A stretch of 64,000 bases of DNA from Tautonia plasticadhaerens (GCF_007752535.1 NZ_CP036426.1:4216001-4280000); one strand, 5' to 3'; shown: positions 27,531 through 36,348, counted from the stretch's first letter. The notes: generated by a model from the sequence alone, not told the origin. Program-made: numbers and translations.

Positions 27531-28163
27531 TCACCGCTTTTGCAGGAGTAGCACGTCCCGATCCACGCGCTCGACCGCCAGGCCGAATCGCACCCCCAGC
27601 CACTCGAAGGTGGCAGGGCTGTAGAAGCTGACGTGGGTCGGGTCGTCCTTGTAGTGCCAGGCGGCGAAGCGCTCCCGGGAGATCACCAGCTTCGTCATGA
27701 TGCCCAGCCAGCCGCCGGGCCGCACCAACGCCGTCAGCCGGCCCCAATCCTCGGCGGGCCGGCGGAAGTGCTCGACGACCTCCGTGCAGGTGACGAAATC
27801 ATAGTGCCGCCCCAACGCACCCGGATTCGGCCTGTAGAGCGGGTCGTGGACCTCCATGTGCATCCCGGCCTCCTCCAGCATGACCGAGAGGGTCGGACCC
27901 GGGCCGCAGCCGTAGTCCAGCCCCCGCATCCCCGGGCTCAATCGGCCCAGCAGCGGCCCGGCCAGGCGGCCGAGGAAGCGGCGATACCCCCGATCCGCCG
28001 GGTCGTTCTCGTGGAGGTCGTAGTAGGCCCGCTCAGCCGCCGCATCCAGGTGGCTCCCCGGGTCGGCGGAAACCAGATCGCACCGGGCGCAATGGAAGTA
28101 GGCGCGTCGTCGGTCCTCGACGTACGGCTCGACCCGGCGGGAGCAGAGGGGGCAATGGAGCAT
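27531..28163 (-). CDS. Zinc-ribbon SAM-dependent methyltransferase
   Basis: 210 residues. An N-terminal Cys4 zinc ribbon (CPLCSRRVEPYVEDRRRAYF, HCARCDL) precedes a class I methyltransferase with GLDYGCGPGPTLSVML and CTEVVEHFRRPAEDW. This layout is common in small-molecule or sugar methyltransferases of the methyltransferase-23 type. The acceptor is unknown. Confidence 0.8.
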   Translation of the reverse strand: MLHCPLCSRRVEPYVEDRRRAYFHCARCDLVSADPGSHLDAAAERAYYDLHENDPADRGYRRFLGRLAGPLLGRLSPGMRGLDYGCGPGPTLSVMLEEAGMHMEVHDPLYRPNPGALGRHYDFVTCTEVVEHFRRPAEDWGRLTALVRPGGWLGIMTKLVISRERFAAWHYKDDPTHVSFYSPATFEWLGVRFGLAVERVDRDVLLLQKR

Positions 28164-28394
28164 GCCGGGGCGGTCCTTGGCATCCGGTGGGGCGCGGCGG
28201 GAATGGCTTCAGGGAGCGGGTCGTCGGGTATCCCGCCCCCAGATCGGGTAGGATCGGTCGAGAGCCGTCCGGGGCGGTCGGCATCCGAGGCGGCTGTCAT
28301 CCCCGCCCGGCGCGGGCTCCTCCTGCCCGGCCCGCCCTTCCTCGTGAGTCGGCATCAGGCCGCACACGACACCACCGGACCGGCCAACACGCCC

Positions 28395-29093
28395 ATGAAG
28401 CCCCACGGGATCGAAATCCTCGCCCACGAGCCGACCGACCTGGGCCCCCTCTGCCTGCGGCGGCGAGAGATGCTGTCCGAGCCGGGGACGATCGTAACCG
28501 AGGTGACCCTCGACCACCAATTCCTGATGAGCAGCCTGCACACGGACTCGGAGCGGGTGCTGGCGACGATCGGCCTGGAGATGCACGGGGATGCGGCAGG
28601 GTTGGATGTCCTGGTCGGGGGCCTCGGGCTGGGCTACACGGCCCACGCGCTGCTGGGGTCGGATCGGGTGGCGCGGGTCGAGGTCGTCGAGTACCTGCCG
28701 CAGGTCATCGGCTGGATCGGCCGGGGCCTGCTGCCGCTCTCCGACGCACTGGCCGCCGACCCGAGGCTGGGCGTGGCCCGGGGGGATGTCTACGCCCGGC
28801 TGGGCTCGGCCCCGGCCCGGGCCCACGACCTGATCCTGATCGACGTGGACCACTCCCCCGACGACCGGCTGGCCGGCGGCCAGGCGTCGTTCTACGGCGC
28901 CCGGGGGCTGAGGGCGGCCCGGGAGCACCTGGCCCCCGGGGGCGTCCTGGGGGTCTGGTCGTATGCGGAGAGTTCCCCCTTCGTGGATGCCCTGCACGAG
29001 GTCTTCGGCGAGGTGCGGGTCGAGGGCGTCACGCATCGGAACCGCCACGTCGATGAGGATTGCACCGACGGGCTGTTCTTCGCCCGCGCGTAG
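28395..29093 (+). CDS. Spermidine synthase-like methyltransferase-fold protein
   Basis: 232 residues from the ATG at 28395. The core reads LDVLVGGLGLGYTAHALLG (nucleotide loop), VARVEVVEYLPQVIGW (acidic end of strand 2) and HDLILIDVDHSPDDRL, with GGVLGVWSYAESSPFVDALH. This is the spermidine-synthase/SAM-like fold. Because true synthases need an Asp-rich putrescine pocket I cannot confirm, it may use another substrate. Confidence 0.75.
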   Translation: MKPHGIEILAHEPTDLGPLCLRRREMLSEPGTIVTEVTLDHQFLMSSLHTDSERVLATIGLEMHGDAAGLDVLVGGLGLGYTAHALLGSDRVARVEVVEYLPQVIGWIGRGLLPLSDALAADPRLGVARGDVYARLGSAPARAHDLILIDVDHSPDDRLAGGQASFYGARGLRAAREHLAPGGVLGVWSYAESSPFVDALHEVFGEVRVEGVTHRNRHVDEDCTDGLFFARA

Positions 29094-29542
29094 GGCCTTC
29101 GCCTCCCTTGCCGACGTGATGCCCCGGATCACCCTCGATCGGCCTCTGCTCGCCCATGCCCGCATGCGGGGGGATCGGGCGATCTTCGGCCGATTCGGCG
29201 GCTCATCCCGGGAGGTATCAGGTGCGTCCGGCGCCTCGGACTCTCGGAAGACGAAACCCGGAAGGTCGCCGAGCTGGAGGGCCGGTCTGTCGGCTATCCC
29301 CGGGCCGGTGGACGACTTCCCCGATTTTCGGCATTCATGTTTGTGTGAATTTGCGAGTATCTGGTAGAATTGATTTGTATCGGGACTTCGGACCTCCCCC
29401 CGTCATCGAGGTGGGGGACCGACTCGGGGGAGGGAGCCCGGCGTGAGCGAACGAGACCAGCCGGCCGAGAGACGCCCCCCATGACTCGACCCTCGGCAGG
29501 ATTCCTCGGCCCCGCAGTCGGGCGAGCCCACAGGGAGCGACC
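29094..29542 (+). promoter_or_regulatory. Intergenic region with a possible promoter
   Basis: A local AT-rich patch holds TTGTGT (29341-29346) and TAGAAT (29365-29370) with 18-bp spacing, a fair sigma-70-type promoter for the 92-residue protein at 29543. The rest shows no supported gene. Confidence 0.4.
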
Positions 29543-29821
29543 ATGACCACGGCCCTGCAACGTGACCGGGATGATGAGCTACGACGTGACGTGCGCGACT
29601 CGCTGGACGGCCTCATCGGCGAACTGGTGGTCCACTCGCTCGGGAAGCCGGACGACCTGCTCAGGGTGCAGGTCCGTCGGGTGGGGAGCGATCGATACCG
29701 GGTGAACGTCTTCGTCGGGAAGGATTTCCTCACGGGCCGGATCGCCGACAGCTTCTTCGTGACGGCCGACGGCGAGGGCAACATCCTCGATTCCTCGCCG
29801 GAGATCGCCCGGGTGTATTGA
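29543..29821 (+). CDS. Small hypothetical protein
   Basis: 92 residues: a charged helical N-terminus (LQRDRDDELRRDVRDSLDGL), then beta-rich RVQVRRVGSDRYRVNVFVG and DSFFVTADGEGNIL. The preceding AGGGAG gives a plausible ribosome-binding site. No family recognised; no signal peptide. It is monocistronic or co-transcribed with csrA. Confidence 0.6.
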   Translation: MTTALQRDRDDELRRDVRDSLDGLIGELVVHSLGKPDDLLRVQVRRVGSDRYRVNVFVGKDFLTGRIADSFFVTADGEGNILDSSPEIARVY

Positions 29822-30005
29822 CCGGGTGCCCCGATCAGGAGCCGCCGGGCGACCTTCGATGGGCCGCATCGGCGGCGCAAATCCTCCGGGCCCGACGGAT
29901 GTCGCCCGACCCGCGCCCGCCGTCGGGTCGGCCTCGCCGATGAGGTCGGTGCCCTCCCCGGCATGCACGGGGACCAAGTTCGCAGCCATGTGCCGTTCTC
30001 CATCG

Positions 30006-30048
30006 GCAAATCCAGGTATTTGCAATCTGCCGATCCATTTGCTAAGAT
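30006..30048 (+). promoter_or_regulatory. csrA promoter with ATTTGC repeats
   Basis: TTTGCA (30019-30024) and TAAGAT (30043-30048) with 18-bp spacing form a good promoter. GCAAAT (30006-30011 region) pairs with ATTTGC over the -35 box, and a third ATTTGC lies just upstream of the -10, which suggests an operator. Confidence 0.5.
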
Positions 30049-30116
30049 CGTCACCGACCCCCGGGGCGGGTTGCCGAATTTGCCCGGGGAGAAGCCACCA
30101 GGGAAGGAGTCCTCCA

Positions 30117-30301
30117 TGCTGGTCCTGACCCGCAAGCTCGGCGAGAGGATCGTGATCGGCGATGGGATCGTCGTGACGGTGGTGAAGCTGGAACACGGCC
30201 AGGTGCGGCTGGGCATCGAGGCCCCCCGTGAGGTCCCAATCTTCCGGGAGGAGATCGCGCCTCGCCGCCCCTCGCTCCCCCTGGTGCAACCGGGCGTCTG
30301 A
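30117..30301 (+). CDS. csrA: Carbon storage regulator CsrA
   Basis: 61 residues, MLVLTRKLGERIVIGDGIVV, the canonical CsrA start, then QVRLGIEAPREVPIFREEI with the RNA-binding Arg near position 44. CsrA dimers bind GGA loops in mRNA leaders and control translation and stability. A strong ribosome-binding sequence AAGGAG precedes the ATG. Confidence 0.95.
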
Positions 30302-30302
30302 G

Positions 30303-30352
30303 GGGTATCTCCTGATCGCCGGGACCGGCCCGGGTCCGGGCGGGGGATACCC
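30303..30352 (+). terminator. Hairpin downstream of csrA
   Basis: GGGTATC and GATACCC form outer arms, with an inner GGACC/GGTCC stem. It starts right after the csrA stop and is likely its terminator. Confidence 0.45.
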
Positions 30353-30435
30353 GACGGCACCGAGGCGTGCCATCGGTCCGAGTGGGACACGGCATTGGAG
30401 CCGTGGGTTCGCACGCCGGCCATCGCGTCCGAGGA

Positions 30436-30789
30436 TCAATCGCATCCCCTCCCGGATCGTGCCACCGGCCTGTCGAGGGTGCGCCCGAGCCTCATCCAGG
30501 CCACCGACTTGATCGAGGTGATCGGGATGCGGCGTTCGACGACGCCGGCATGATCCCGGATGCCCAGGTGATCCGCCCCGATCTCGGTGACCTCGTACCC
30601 GGCGGGCTGGCCGCCCTCGAACACCGTCACCTCGTAGGCGGTCCCCAGGTCCTTGACGCCGACGGCCTGCCCGACCTCCAGGCCGGCGAAGAGACCATCC
30701 GGCTCCCCCTGGGGACGTGCCCCGAGGAGCATCATGCCGGCGACGGCAAGCAGAGCCGCGCCCACCAGTCTCCGGTTCGATTCCTTCAT
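30436..30789 (-). CDS. Hypothetical protein with signal or anchor segment
   Basis: 117 residues from the ATG at 30789. The N-terminus MKESNRRLVGAALLAVAGMM is a signal peptide or membrane anchor. The rest is a small beta domain with YEVTVFEGGQPAGYEVTEIG and ERRIPITSIKSVAWMRL. Last gene of the minus-strand small-gene run. No family recognised. Confidence 0.55.
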   Translation of the reverse strand: MKESNRRLVGAALLAVAGMMLLGARPQGEPDGLFAGLEVGQAVGVKDLGTAYEVTVFEGGQPAGYEVTEIGADHLGIRDHAGVVERRIPITSIKSVAWMRLGRTLDRPVARSGRGCD

Positions 30790-30818
30790 CGAGAATCCTC
30801 TCCCGACCGTACCCGGCA

Positions 30819-31088
30819 TCATGCTCCGAGGACGATCCCGTTCAAATGAGGTTCGAGGTGGTGGGACGCTTGCTCGGGGAACCGGTCCAGGCGCCGCAAC
30901 ACTTCGGCCTTGGATACGACGACGTGGCCGACGTGGTGTGGCCCCGCCCGGTAGCGGACGAAGACGAGGCCGGCCTGCTTGATGATTCGCCGAAGCTCCC
31001 GGGTCGTCACCAGGCGCCTGACCTGCCAGGGGCCGGTAAACGGCAAGATCGTGGCCCCTGGTTCCTGCTCCGACTCGACTGTCGCCAT
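30819..31088 (-). CDS. Hypothetical protein
   Basis: 89 residues: FTGPWQVRRLVTTRELRRII, then AGLVFVRYRAGPHHVGHVVV and a C-terminal helix. Starts three bases after the stop of the preceding gene, so the two are one transcript. No family recognised; soluble. Confidence 0.55.
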   Translation of the reverse strand: MATVESEQEPGATILPFTGPWQVRRLVTTRELRRIIKQAGLVFVRYRAGPHHVGHVVVSKAEVLRRLDRFPEQASHHLEPHLNGIVLGA

Positions 31089-31091
31089 GGA

Positions 31092-31634
31092 TCATTCTCC
31101 CTCGGGGTTGCTGACCAAGAAGTCCCCGACCCGGTACTGGGACCAGTTGCCGACCACGACCACCGCCTCGCTCTCCGGGCCGATATCCAGGCGGCCGAGC
31201 ACGTCGACCAGCATCGCCTCCCAACCCGGTGGGTCGCCCCAGAGCATGACCACCCGGCAACCGCAGAGCGTGCCGGCTCTGCCGAAGAGGTTCTCCCTCT
31301 TGGCAAGCTGCCGGATGGCGTACCAGTCCCAGTTCTCTCGCTTCTCGCCCGTGGGGGCGTGCTGACCCCGGTCATCCAGGGCGAACACGTCGCCAATCGT
31401 CACGACCCGCCGGTACACCTCCTCGGCTTCGGGGCCGAAGAACGCCCCGAGCATCCCAGCCGAGTTGGTCATCTGCTCGTGGCCGACATGTCCAGGCTGT
31501 ACGAACCAGCGTTTGCCGTCGGGGTCGGCATACTTGGAGTAGATGAAGGCGAGTGATCCGACCTGGCCCCTGATCTCGTCCGGTCCTCGGTTGATCAATC
31601 GGGGTTCGAAGACCTGGACTTCCTCCGGCGGCAT
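31092..31634 (-). CDS. Hypothetical protein
   Basis: 180 residues from MPPEEVQVFEPRLINRGPDE. Mixed alpha/beta, with KRENWDWYAIRQLAKRENLF and a C-terminal EAVVVVGNWSQYRVGDFLVS. It follows the XRE-type regulator by about 20 bases on the same strand. I do not recognise a domain; a toxin-antitoxin-like or regulator-partner role is possible but unproven. Confidence 0.55.
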   Translation of the reverse strand: MPPEEVQVFEPRLINRGPDEIRGQVGSLAFIYSKYADPDGKRWFVQPGHVGHEQMTNSAGMLGAFFGPEAEEVYRRVVTIGDVFALDDRGQHAPTGEKRENWDWYAIRQLAKRENLFGRAGTLCGCRVVMLWGDPPGWEAMLVDVLGRLDIGPESEAVVVVGNWSQYRVGDFLVSNPEGE

Positions 31635-31653
31635 CGCAGGTTGTCCTCCTCGG

Positions 31654-32196
31654 TCAATTCCCCGGCTCGTCGATCGGTCGCAGGACCTCGCCACCATCAA
31701 AGTTGAGTTGACACCTCCGGCTGCCGAACACGGCGTACGGCATGCAGGCCACGTCGGGCGTTGCCTCCCGTCGCTCATAGGCTTGGCCCCTGGCGTCGAA
31801 GTAGACCGACAGGCGCCGGGACAGGGCCAGAGAGACCATCAGGCCCCGCTCTCGGGCAACCCGGCTGGCGTAGGCTTCCGCCGCCTCGGGTTCGAGGTCG
31901 TCTTCAGGCAACTCGACCCTCTGGTACGCACAAGCCGTCCACCGGAGGACGAGATAGGGCCGGATCGGCTCGTCGGCCCAGGCCAGCCAATCCCGGTAGT
32001 CCTCGGCGGCAAGCCGGCGAACCTCGTCTGGGCTGACCTCCAACGCCTCGGCGAGCTTGCCGAGCAGGTCAGGGGCAACCTTGCCGCCGGCCTCGAATGC
32101 CAGGATTCGGTTGCTGCCCCGGCTGAGGTTCTTGTAACCGACCAACCGGGCCAGTTGCCCGGTGGTCAGGTTCCGCTCCTGTCGCTTAGGAGCCAT
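31654..32196 (-). CDS. XRE-like helix-turn-helix regulator
   Basis: 180 residues from MAPKRQERNLTTGQLARLVG. The N-terminal helix-turn-helix has GQLARLVGYKNLSRGSNRIL and LLGKLAEALEVSPDEVRRLA. The remaining 110 residues are an unknown alpha/beta domain ending QLNFDGGEVLRPIDEPGN. The start lies nine bases from the left end of the second ISAzo13 element, so its native promoter has probably been displaced. Confidence 0.65.
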   Translation of the reverse strand: MAPKRQERNLTTGQLARLVGYKNLSRGSNRILAFEAGGKVAPDLLGKLAEALEVSPDEVRRLAAEDYRDWLAWADEPIRPYLVLRWTACAYQRVELPEDDLEPEAAEAYASRVARERGLMVSLALSRRLSVYFDARGQAYERREATPDVACMPYAVFGSRRCQLNFDGGEVLRPIDEPGN

Positions 32197-32204
32197 CCAA
32201 GAAT

Positions 32205-33559
32205 AAGTTCCGAGTTCCTCTTGGCCCATATCAATGCAGCACTTGCGGCTGCCGTGGGCTGATGGTGTCGTTCCAGTCCGGGCAGACCTCATGCCGCTCC
32301 CGGTCCAGCCGCTCCATCACGGCGGCGGGCACCTTCACCTTCGTCGGATATTCCGCCCGGTCCAGGCTCGCCGTCACTCCCGCCCCGCCGACCTCCGTCC
32401 CACGGGCCCAGCCGAGCATCGCCTCCAGGCTTCGCAACGGCTGCCCGGCCCAATTGATGCTCACCGGCCCGAAGAGCCGATGCTCCACCGGGTTCCACTT
32501 CGACGCCCCGGTCGGGTAGTGGCAGACCGTCACGTGGAGCCCGTAGCGGTCGGCGATCCGCTCCTGCAGCCGGGCCTTCCAGAGCCGGGGGCGATGGCCG
32601 TTGCTGCCGCCGCCGTCGGCCAGGATCAGCAGCTCGTCGGCCCCCCGGTATCGCTCCGAGCCGTGGCGTGCCCACCACGAGCCGATCGCCTCGACGGCGA
32701 AGGCCGGCGTATCCGCCGAGGTGCCGACGCAGACGTGCCCCCGGCCCGAGAGCACGTCGCAGATGCCGTAGGGGGTCGCCCGGCACTCGGCATCGCTGAG
32801 GAAGTCATAGACATTGACCTCCTCGGGCTCTCGGAGCCAGGCGGCCCCGGCGTTCTTGAAGTTGCCGACCAGTTCCTTCTTCTTGCTATCGACGCCGATG
32901 ATCGGCTGCCCCAGGCCCTCGAAGATGGCGATCCGCTCGTCGATGTTGCGGGACTGCCGGTCCCGGTCGGGGTGATCCGGCCCGGTGAACCGCTTTCGGT
33001 TGACCCGCAACGAGCAGTCCTGATCCCGCAGCAGCCGGGCGATGGTGGTGGGGCTGAGGTCGTGCCCGAGCCGCTCCAGGTCGGCCCCGATGGCCGGGAG
33101 GCTGCGGCGGACGAACTCGGTCGGACCCATCGGGTCGCCGCCGGTCGTCGGCTCGACGACGGCGGTCAGGGCCGGGACGACCTCGGGGCTTTTTTTTCGA
33201 CGGCAGGCCGTCCGCCACCGGGCAAGCGGACCCGATCGCCGGGCCGGCCCTGCAGCGAGTCGGCCAGTTCCCGTCGGCCCCGGCGGATGGTATCGACGTC
33301 CAGGCCGGTGATCCGGGACAGGAGGCGACCGCCGCCGTGGCCGACCTTGGAGGATTCGACGGCGGCGTACCAGCGGCGTTGCTGCTCGTCGAGCCGGCTC
33401 ATCAGGAGGTTCATCCGGCGATGGATCTCCTGATCGGGATGTGGCTCGGGGCCGGTACAGGAGGGGCACTGGCACGGATGGACGTCACGCTGGGGCATGG
33501 ACGCGCCTTCCCTGTGGTCTCGTCGGAGTCCATGTCATCCTACCAGAAAACTGGAACTT
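32205..33559 (-). mobile_element. ISAzo13 family insertion sequence
   Basis: About 1355 bp with terminal inverted repeats starting AAGTTCC at both ends (32205-32211; GGAACTT at 33553-33559). Carries one ISAzo13 transposase in two frames. No clear target duplication is seen. It separates the XRE gene from the zinc-ribbon/thioredoxin run. Confidence 0.8.
32231..33498 (-). CDS. ISAzo13 transposase with an A8 slippery site
   Basis: The first frame starts at 33498 (LMSRLDEQQRRWYAAVESSK, GLDVDTIRRGRREL) and reaches a run of eight A (minus strand) near 33190, GAAAAAAAAGC. A -1 shift on A-AAA-AAA continues into KKSPEVVPALTAVVEPTTGG and the DDE core: IIGVDSKKKELVGNF, ILADGGGSNGHR and SKWNPVEHRLF. Programmed frameshifting or transcriptional slippage at the A run is the natural reading, so the gene may be functional. 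Confidence 0.85.
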
Positions 33560-33607
33560 GATCCTGGATGGCCCCTTACGCCTGAAGAAGTCGCCCAGAT
33601 GGCTCAT
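33560..33607 (-). pseudogene. Start of a gene cut off by the ISAzo13 element
   Basis: An ATG at 33607 overlaps the stop of the zinc-ribbon gene (ATGA) and opens MSHLGDFFRRKGPSRI before running into the IS end. The coupling suggests it was the next gene of the operon; no remainder is obvious beyond the IS. Confidence 0.35.
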
Positions 33608-33927
33608 GATTCACCTCCGGGCTCGGGATGGCCGCCCGACAGTCGGGGCGTGACGACCCGCTCGATGTAGTCCCGCTCCTCGGGCGTGACGGGCTCGTCC
33701 TCGGCCCCTCCCTCGTCCTGGTGGCGGGCGAAGAACGGGCAGCGGTCATTGGGGCAGTACCCCCAGTCGTCGAGGTCCACGTCGCAGCGGGAGCACGTCG
33801 CCCCCCGGTAAAACTCGGCGCTGCACCGCCTGCAAATCCCGTCAGGTCCCAGGACCCTCCGTTTCTCGCACTCCGGACAGCGTTCCCGCTTGCTCCTCAT
33901 GGCCGATCCCCCGCTTGCTCGATTCAT
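33604..33927 (-). CDS. Double zinc-ribbon protein
   Basis: 107 residues with three Cys pairs: RCPECEKRRV, ICRRCSAEFY, TCSRCDVDLDDWGYC and NDRCPFF. The acidic C-terminus ends PEERDYIERVVTPRL. Its ATG overlaps the stop of the preceding gene (ATGA), so it is translationally coupled. Probably an adaptor or nucleic-acid-binding protein; function unknown. Confidence 0.65.
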   Translation of the reverse strand: MNRASGGSAMRSKRERCPECEKRRVLGPDGICRRCSAEFYRGATCSRCDVDLDDWGYCPNDRCPFFARHQDEGGAEDEPVTPEERDYIERVVTPRLSGGHPEPGGES

Positions 33928-34787
33928 GGTAATTCCGGAACCGTGCTCTCTCGGACCAAACCAAGGAGGATTGACACCTTCTCGAACAACACGGCGAACA
34001 AGTAGTGGGGCATCAGTTCGGTGTACCCGCTCATCAGCAGGGCCGGGTGCCCCAGCAGGCCGGGCATCTCGTCGAAGTGGTTGTTCGCCAGGCCCCCCAG
34101 GGCATGCAGCAGGGCGTTGTTGAGGATTCGGAGGAAGTGGCCGTCGATCTCCTCCAGCCGCCCTGTCCGCTCCTCGGCGGTGATCCTCCGGTCGGAGAGG
34201 ACTCGCCTGCGGTAGGTCTCGGGGTCGAGCAGGTACATGGCCAGCCCCGGGTCGGCGTCGGCCACGATGGGGGCGACCAGGCAGAGGGCGTTCCAGAGCA
34301 GGGCGTCGTCCACGGGCAGGCCCAGCAGCCAGCGCCGCAGGCGGGGCAGGTCGGACAGCAGCACCTCGACGGCTTCGCCATCGTCCTCGACCCCCATCCG
34401 GTACAGGGTGTCTCCCGCAGCCATGTCCCAGTCCAAAAACAGCATGACCCGCCAGACGATCCGGCCGCCCCGGACGGAGAACGAAGCCTTTGCCGGCTGG
34501 TACATGAACGGCTCGAAGGTTGCCAGATCAAGCCCGGGGGCAATGCCCCGCCCCGCACTGTCGGGGAGTGCCTCGATCAGCCTCGTCGCCGCCCGCTGCC
34601 AGTCCCGCTGCCGGTGAATCATCCGGGCGAGCGGGTTCCGGGAGGCGTCGGCGTCGGCGTCGGCCCGCTCCGGGTTGATACCCCCCGGCCGATAGAACAC
34701 CGGCAGGATCGAGTCCCGGAACAGCAGCAATTCGCCCCGCACCCGCTCGACCTCGGCTTCGAGGTCGATCCTCTCATTCCCTGCCAT
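33924..34787 (-). CDS. Hypothetical protein of the thioredoxin operon
   Basis: 287 residues from MAGNERIDLEAEVERVRGEL. Largely helical, with an initial coiled segment, a central region FSVRGGRIVWRVMLFLDWDM and long helices such as GHFLRILNNALLHALGGLAN and YLFAVLFEKVSILLGL. It is the largest gene of the run and may be its core structural subunit. No family recognised. Confidence 0.6.
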   Translation of the reverse strand: MAGNERIDLEAEVERVRGELLLFRDSILPVFYRPGGINPERADADADASRNPLARMIHRQRDWQRAATRLIEALPDSAGRGIAPGLDLATFEPFMYQPAKASFSVRGGRIVWRVMLFLDWDMAAGDTLYRMGVEDDGEAVEVLLSDLPRLRRWLLGLPVDDALLWNALCLVAPIVADADPGLAMYLLDPETYRRRVLSDRRITAEERTGRLEEIDGHFLRILNNALLHALGGLANNHFDEMPGLLGHPALLMSGYTELMPHYLFAVLFEKVSILLGLVRESTVPELP

Positions 34788-34813
34788 CGGCGTCCCCCCT
34801 CTCGAAAAACGCA

Positions 34814-35047
34814 TCAACAATCGGTCTTCCGACGCCCCCATCGCTGCCTGGCCACCTGCCCGGCCCCCGACGGCGGGTACGGACTCCACGTCCAGAACCG
34901 CAGGATTCCGAGGACGACCTCCCCGAAACAGTCCCGGCACAGAGTCAACTGCTCCTCGATGTGCCTCTGGTCTGTCTCAGCCGTCCGATAGTTCAGAGGG
35001 TCGCCGCAGGCCCGGCAGATCGGGGCGGGGCTCGACTTGGCGGCCAT
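34814..35047 (-). CDS. Small zinc-ribbon protein
   Basis: 77 residues from MAAKSSPAPICRACGDPLNY; an upstream ATG at 35095 would overlap the previous gene. Cys pairs ICRACG and LTLCRDC form a treble-clef-like ribbon, followed by a Trp-rich tail. It lies 26 bases before the 287-residue gene. Confidence 0.55.
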   Translation of the reverse strand: MAAKSSPAPICRACGDPLNYRTAETDQRHIEEQLTLCRDCFGEVVLGILRFWTWSPYPPSGAGQVARQRWGRRKTDC

Positions 35048-35063
35048 CGGAGCACATCCCTGC

Positions 35064-35519
35064 TCAAGTCGCCCCGTGCTCGGGTCGTTTGTCATGGACT
35101 GCCTCGTCCCCGGGACACAACCTCACCGTCTCCGGATCGATGACGATCAGCGAATCGACGAACGACCGATCCGGGCGAAACCGCACTTGCCGCAGGCCAA
35201 CCGCAAGGGCGTCCCGGAGGAGCCGCTCGACATCCTCTAGGTCTGGACCGCCGAGGGTCGTGACCTCGATTTTGAACGTGAGTCGCTGCTCGGACTCCAG
35301 CGACGGCTCCCTACGTGCGAGGCTCTCGATTTCGACCTCGGCATCCCCCCGGTCGAAGAAGAGGCGAGCCGGGCGCCGGTCATAGCTCCAGGGGAAGGCC
35401 CCCTCCCCGGTGTAGTAGTAGGGCTCGTCCCGGAGTTGGTCGTCCCGGATGACGAAGCGGTGGTGCCCGGCCGTGCCGAATCTGCGGACCTGATATCTGC
35501 CCTTGGTGATTTTGGCCAT
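35064..35519 (-). CDS. Hypothetical protein of the thioredoxin operon
   Basis: 151 residues from MAKITKGRYQVRRFGTAGHH. Beta-rich N-terminal half (HHRFVIRDDQLRDEPYYYTG, RPARLFFDRGDAEVEIESLA) and a helical C-terminal half. No family recognised; no export signal. Same strand and close spacing as its neighbours. Confidence 0.6.
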   Translation of the reverse strand: MAKITKGRYQVRRFGTAGHHRFVIRDDQLRDEPYYYTGEGAFPWSYDRRPARLFFDRGDAEVEIESLARREPSLESEQRLTFKIEVTTLGGPDLEDVERLLRDALAVGLRQVRFRPDRSFVDSLIVIDPETVRLCPGDEAVHDKRPEHGAT

Positions 35520-35562
35520 GGGACATCTCCGGTGGTGCGTAGTTCTCCAAGCCGGGCCGGGC

Positions 35563-36066
35563 TCAGGCGGCCACGGCCTTCCGTCGCCTCGAAGCCTTCC
35601 TGGTGTAATAGCGGGCCAGCTTGGCGACCGGCTGGCTGCGGGCCAGGACCCGGGTGTTCTCCGGGGTCGGCTCGTCCAGGTACGCCCGGGTGGGGACCCG
35701 GACCTCGACATGCCAGGTGTACCGGCGGTCGTCGCCGACGACGGGCCGGACCACGTAGAGGTAGTCCAGGTCGCCGTAGAGCCGGCCCTCGTCCAGGAGG
35801 GGGTAGGTGTCCACCTGGAGGCCCTTGGGTTCGGTCGAGCAGAACAGGCTGGCGGCGTACCCGGCCCTGCCCATCTTCCAGCTTTCGTCGTACTCCTTCT
35901 CGGGCCAGGCCACGCCCTTGACTGGCGTCCGGCCCAGGTCGTTCGCCCGGAGCAGCAAGGGGACGATCCAATGCGGATCGCCGCCGCCGTGGGCGAAGAC
36001 GTAGGTGCCCCGCTCGTTGGCGTCCTGGCCGTTGCCCGGGAACCAGACCATTGCTCGAACTGACAT
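35563..36066 (-). CDS. Hypothetical protein of the thioredoxin operon
   Basis: 167 residues from MSVRAMVWFPGNGQDANERG; an ATG ten codons earlier is an alternative. Contains GRAGYAASLFCSTEPKGLQV and LYVVRPVVGDDRRYTWHVEV, then a basic C-terminus KASRRRKAVAA that may bind nucleic acid. Function unknown. Confidence 0.6.
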   Translation of the reverse strand: MSVRAMVWFPGNGQDANERGTYVFAHGGGDPHWIVPLLLRANDLGRTPVKGVAWPEKEYDESWKMGRAGYAASLFCSTEPKGLQVDTYPLLDEGRLYGDLDYLYVVRPVVGDDRRYTWHVEVRVPTRAYLDEPTPENTRVLARSQPVAKLARYYTRKASRRRKAVAA

Positions 36067-36141
36067 GGGAAGCTCCTCGGGGTGCTCGACAGACACGACC
36101 TCGCCAGCAGTGTTCGTTTGTCCCCAATGGGTGTTGCTCGA

Positions 36142-36348
36142 TCACGACACCAGGAGCCCGTCGGCGGTGACGCCTCCGGCGAGGTCGGCCGCGTACCGGT
36201 GCTCGACGACCAGTGCATCCCCGAGGTAGGCGTGCTCGTCACCCTCCGGGTAGTGCTTTGCGAGCCAGACCCGGCCCAAGTCGCTGACCGGGAGAACCAG
36301 TACGAGAGAGCCGTGGGGCTCGACGATCAGGCCGGCGTTGTCGCTCAT
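36142..36348 (-). CDS. Small hypothetical protein
   Basis: 68 residues: HGSLVLVLPVSDLGRVWLAK and GDALVVEHRYAADLAGGVTA. The pattern (strand, helix ending before an acidic loop, then a VVEHRY strand) recurs in small proteins of phages and plasmids. Function unknown. Confidence 0.55.
   Translation of the reverse strand: MSDNAGLIVEPHGSLVLVLPVSDLGRVWLAKHYPEGDEHAYLGDALVVEHRYAADLAGGVTADGLLVS

Noticed and set aside
32191-33580. Target duplication for the second ISAzo13 element
   Set aside because: The flanks GAAT and GATC do not match; similar GGATGGC sequences on both sides are in inverted, not direct, orientation, so no duplication can be claimed.
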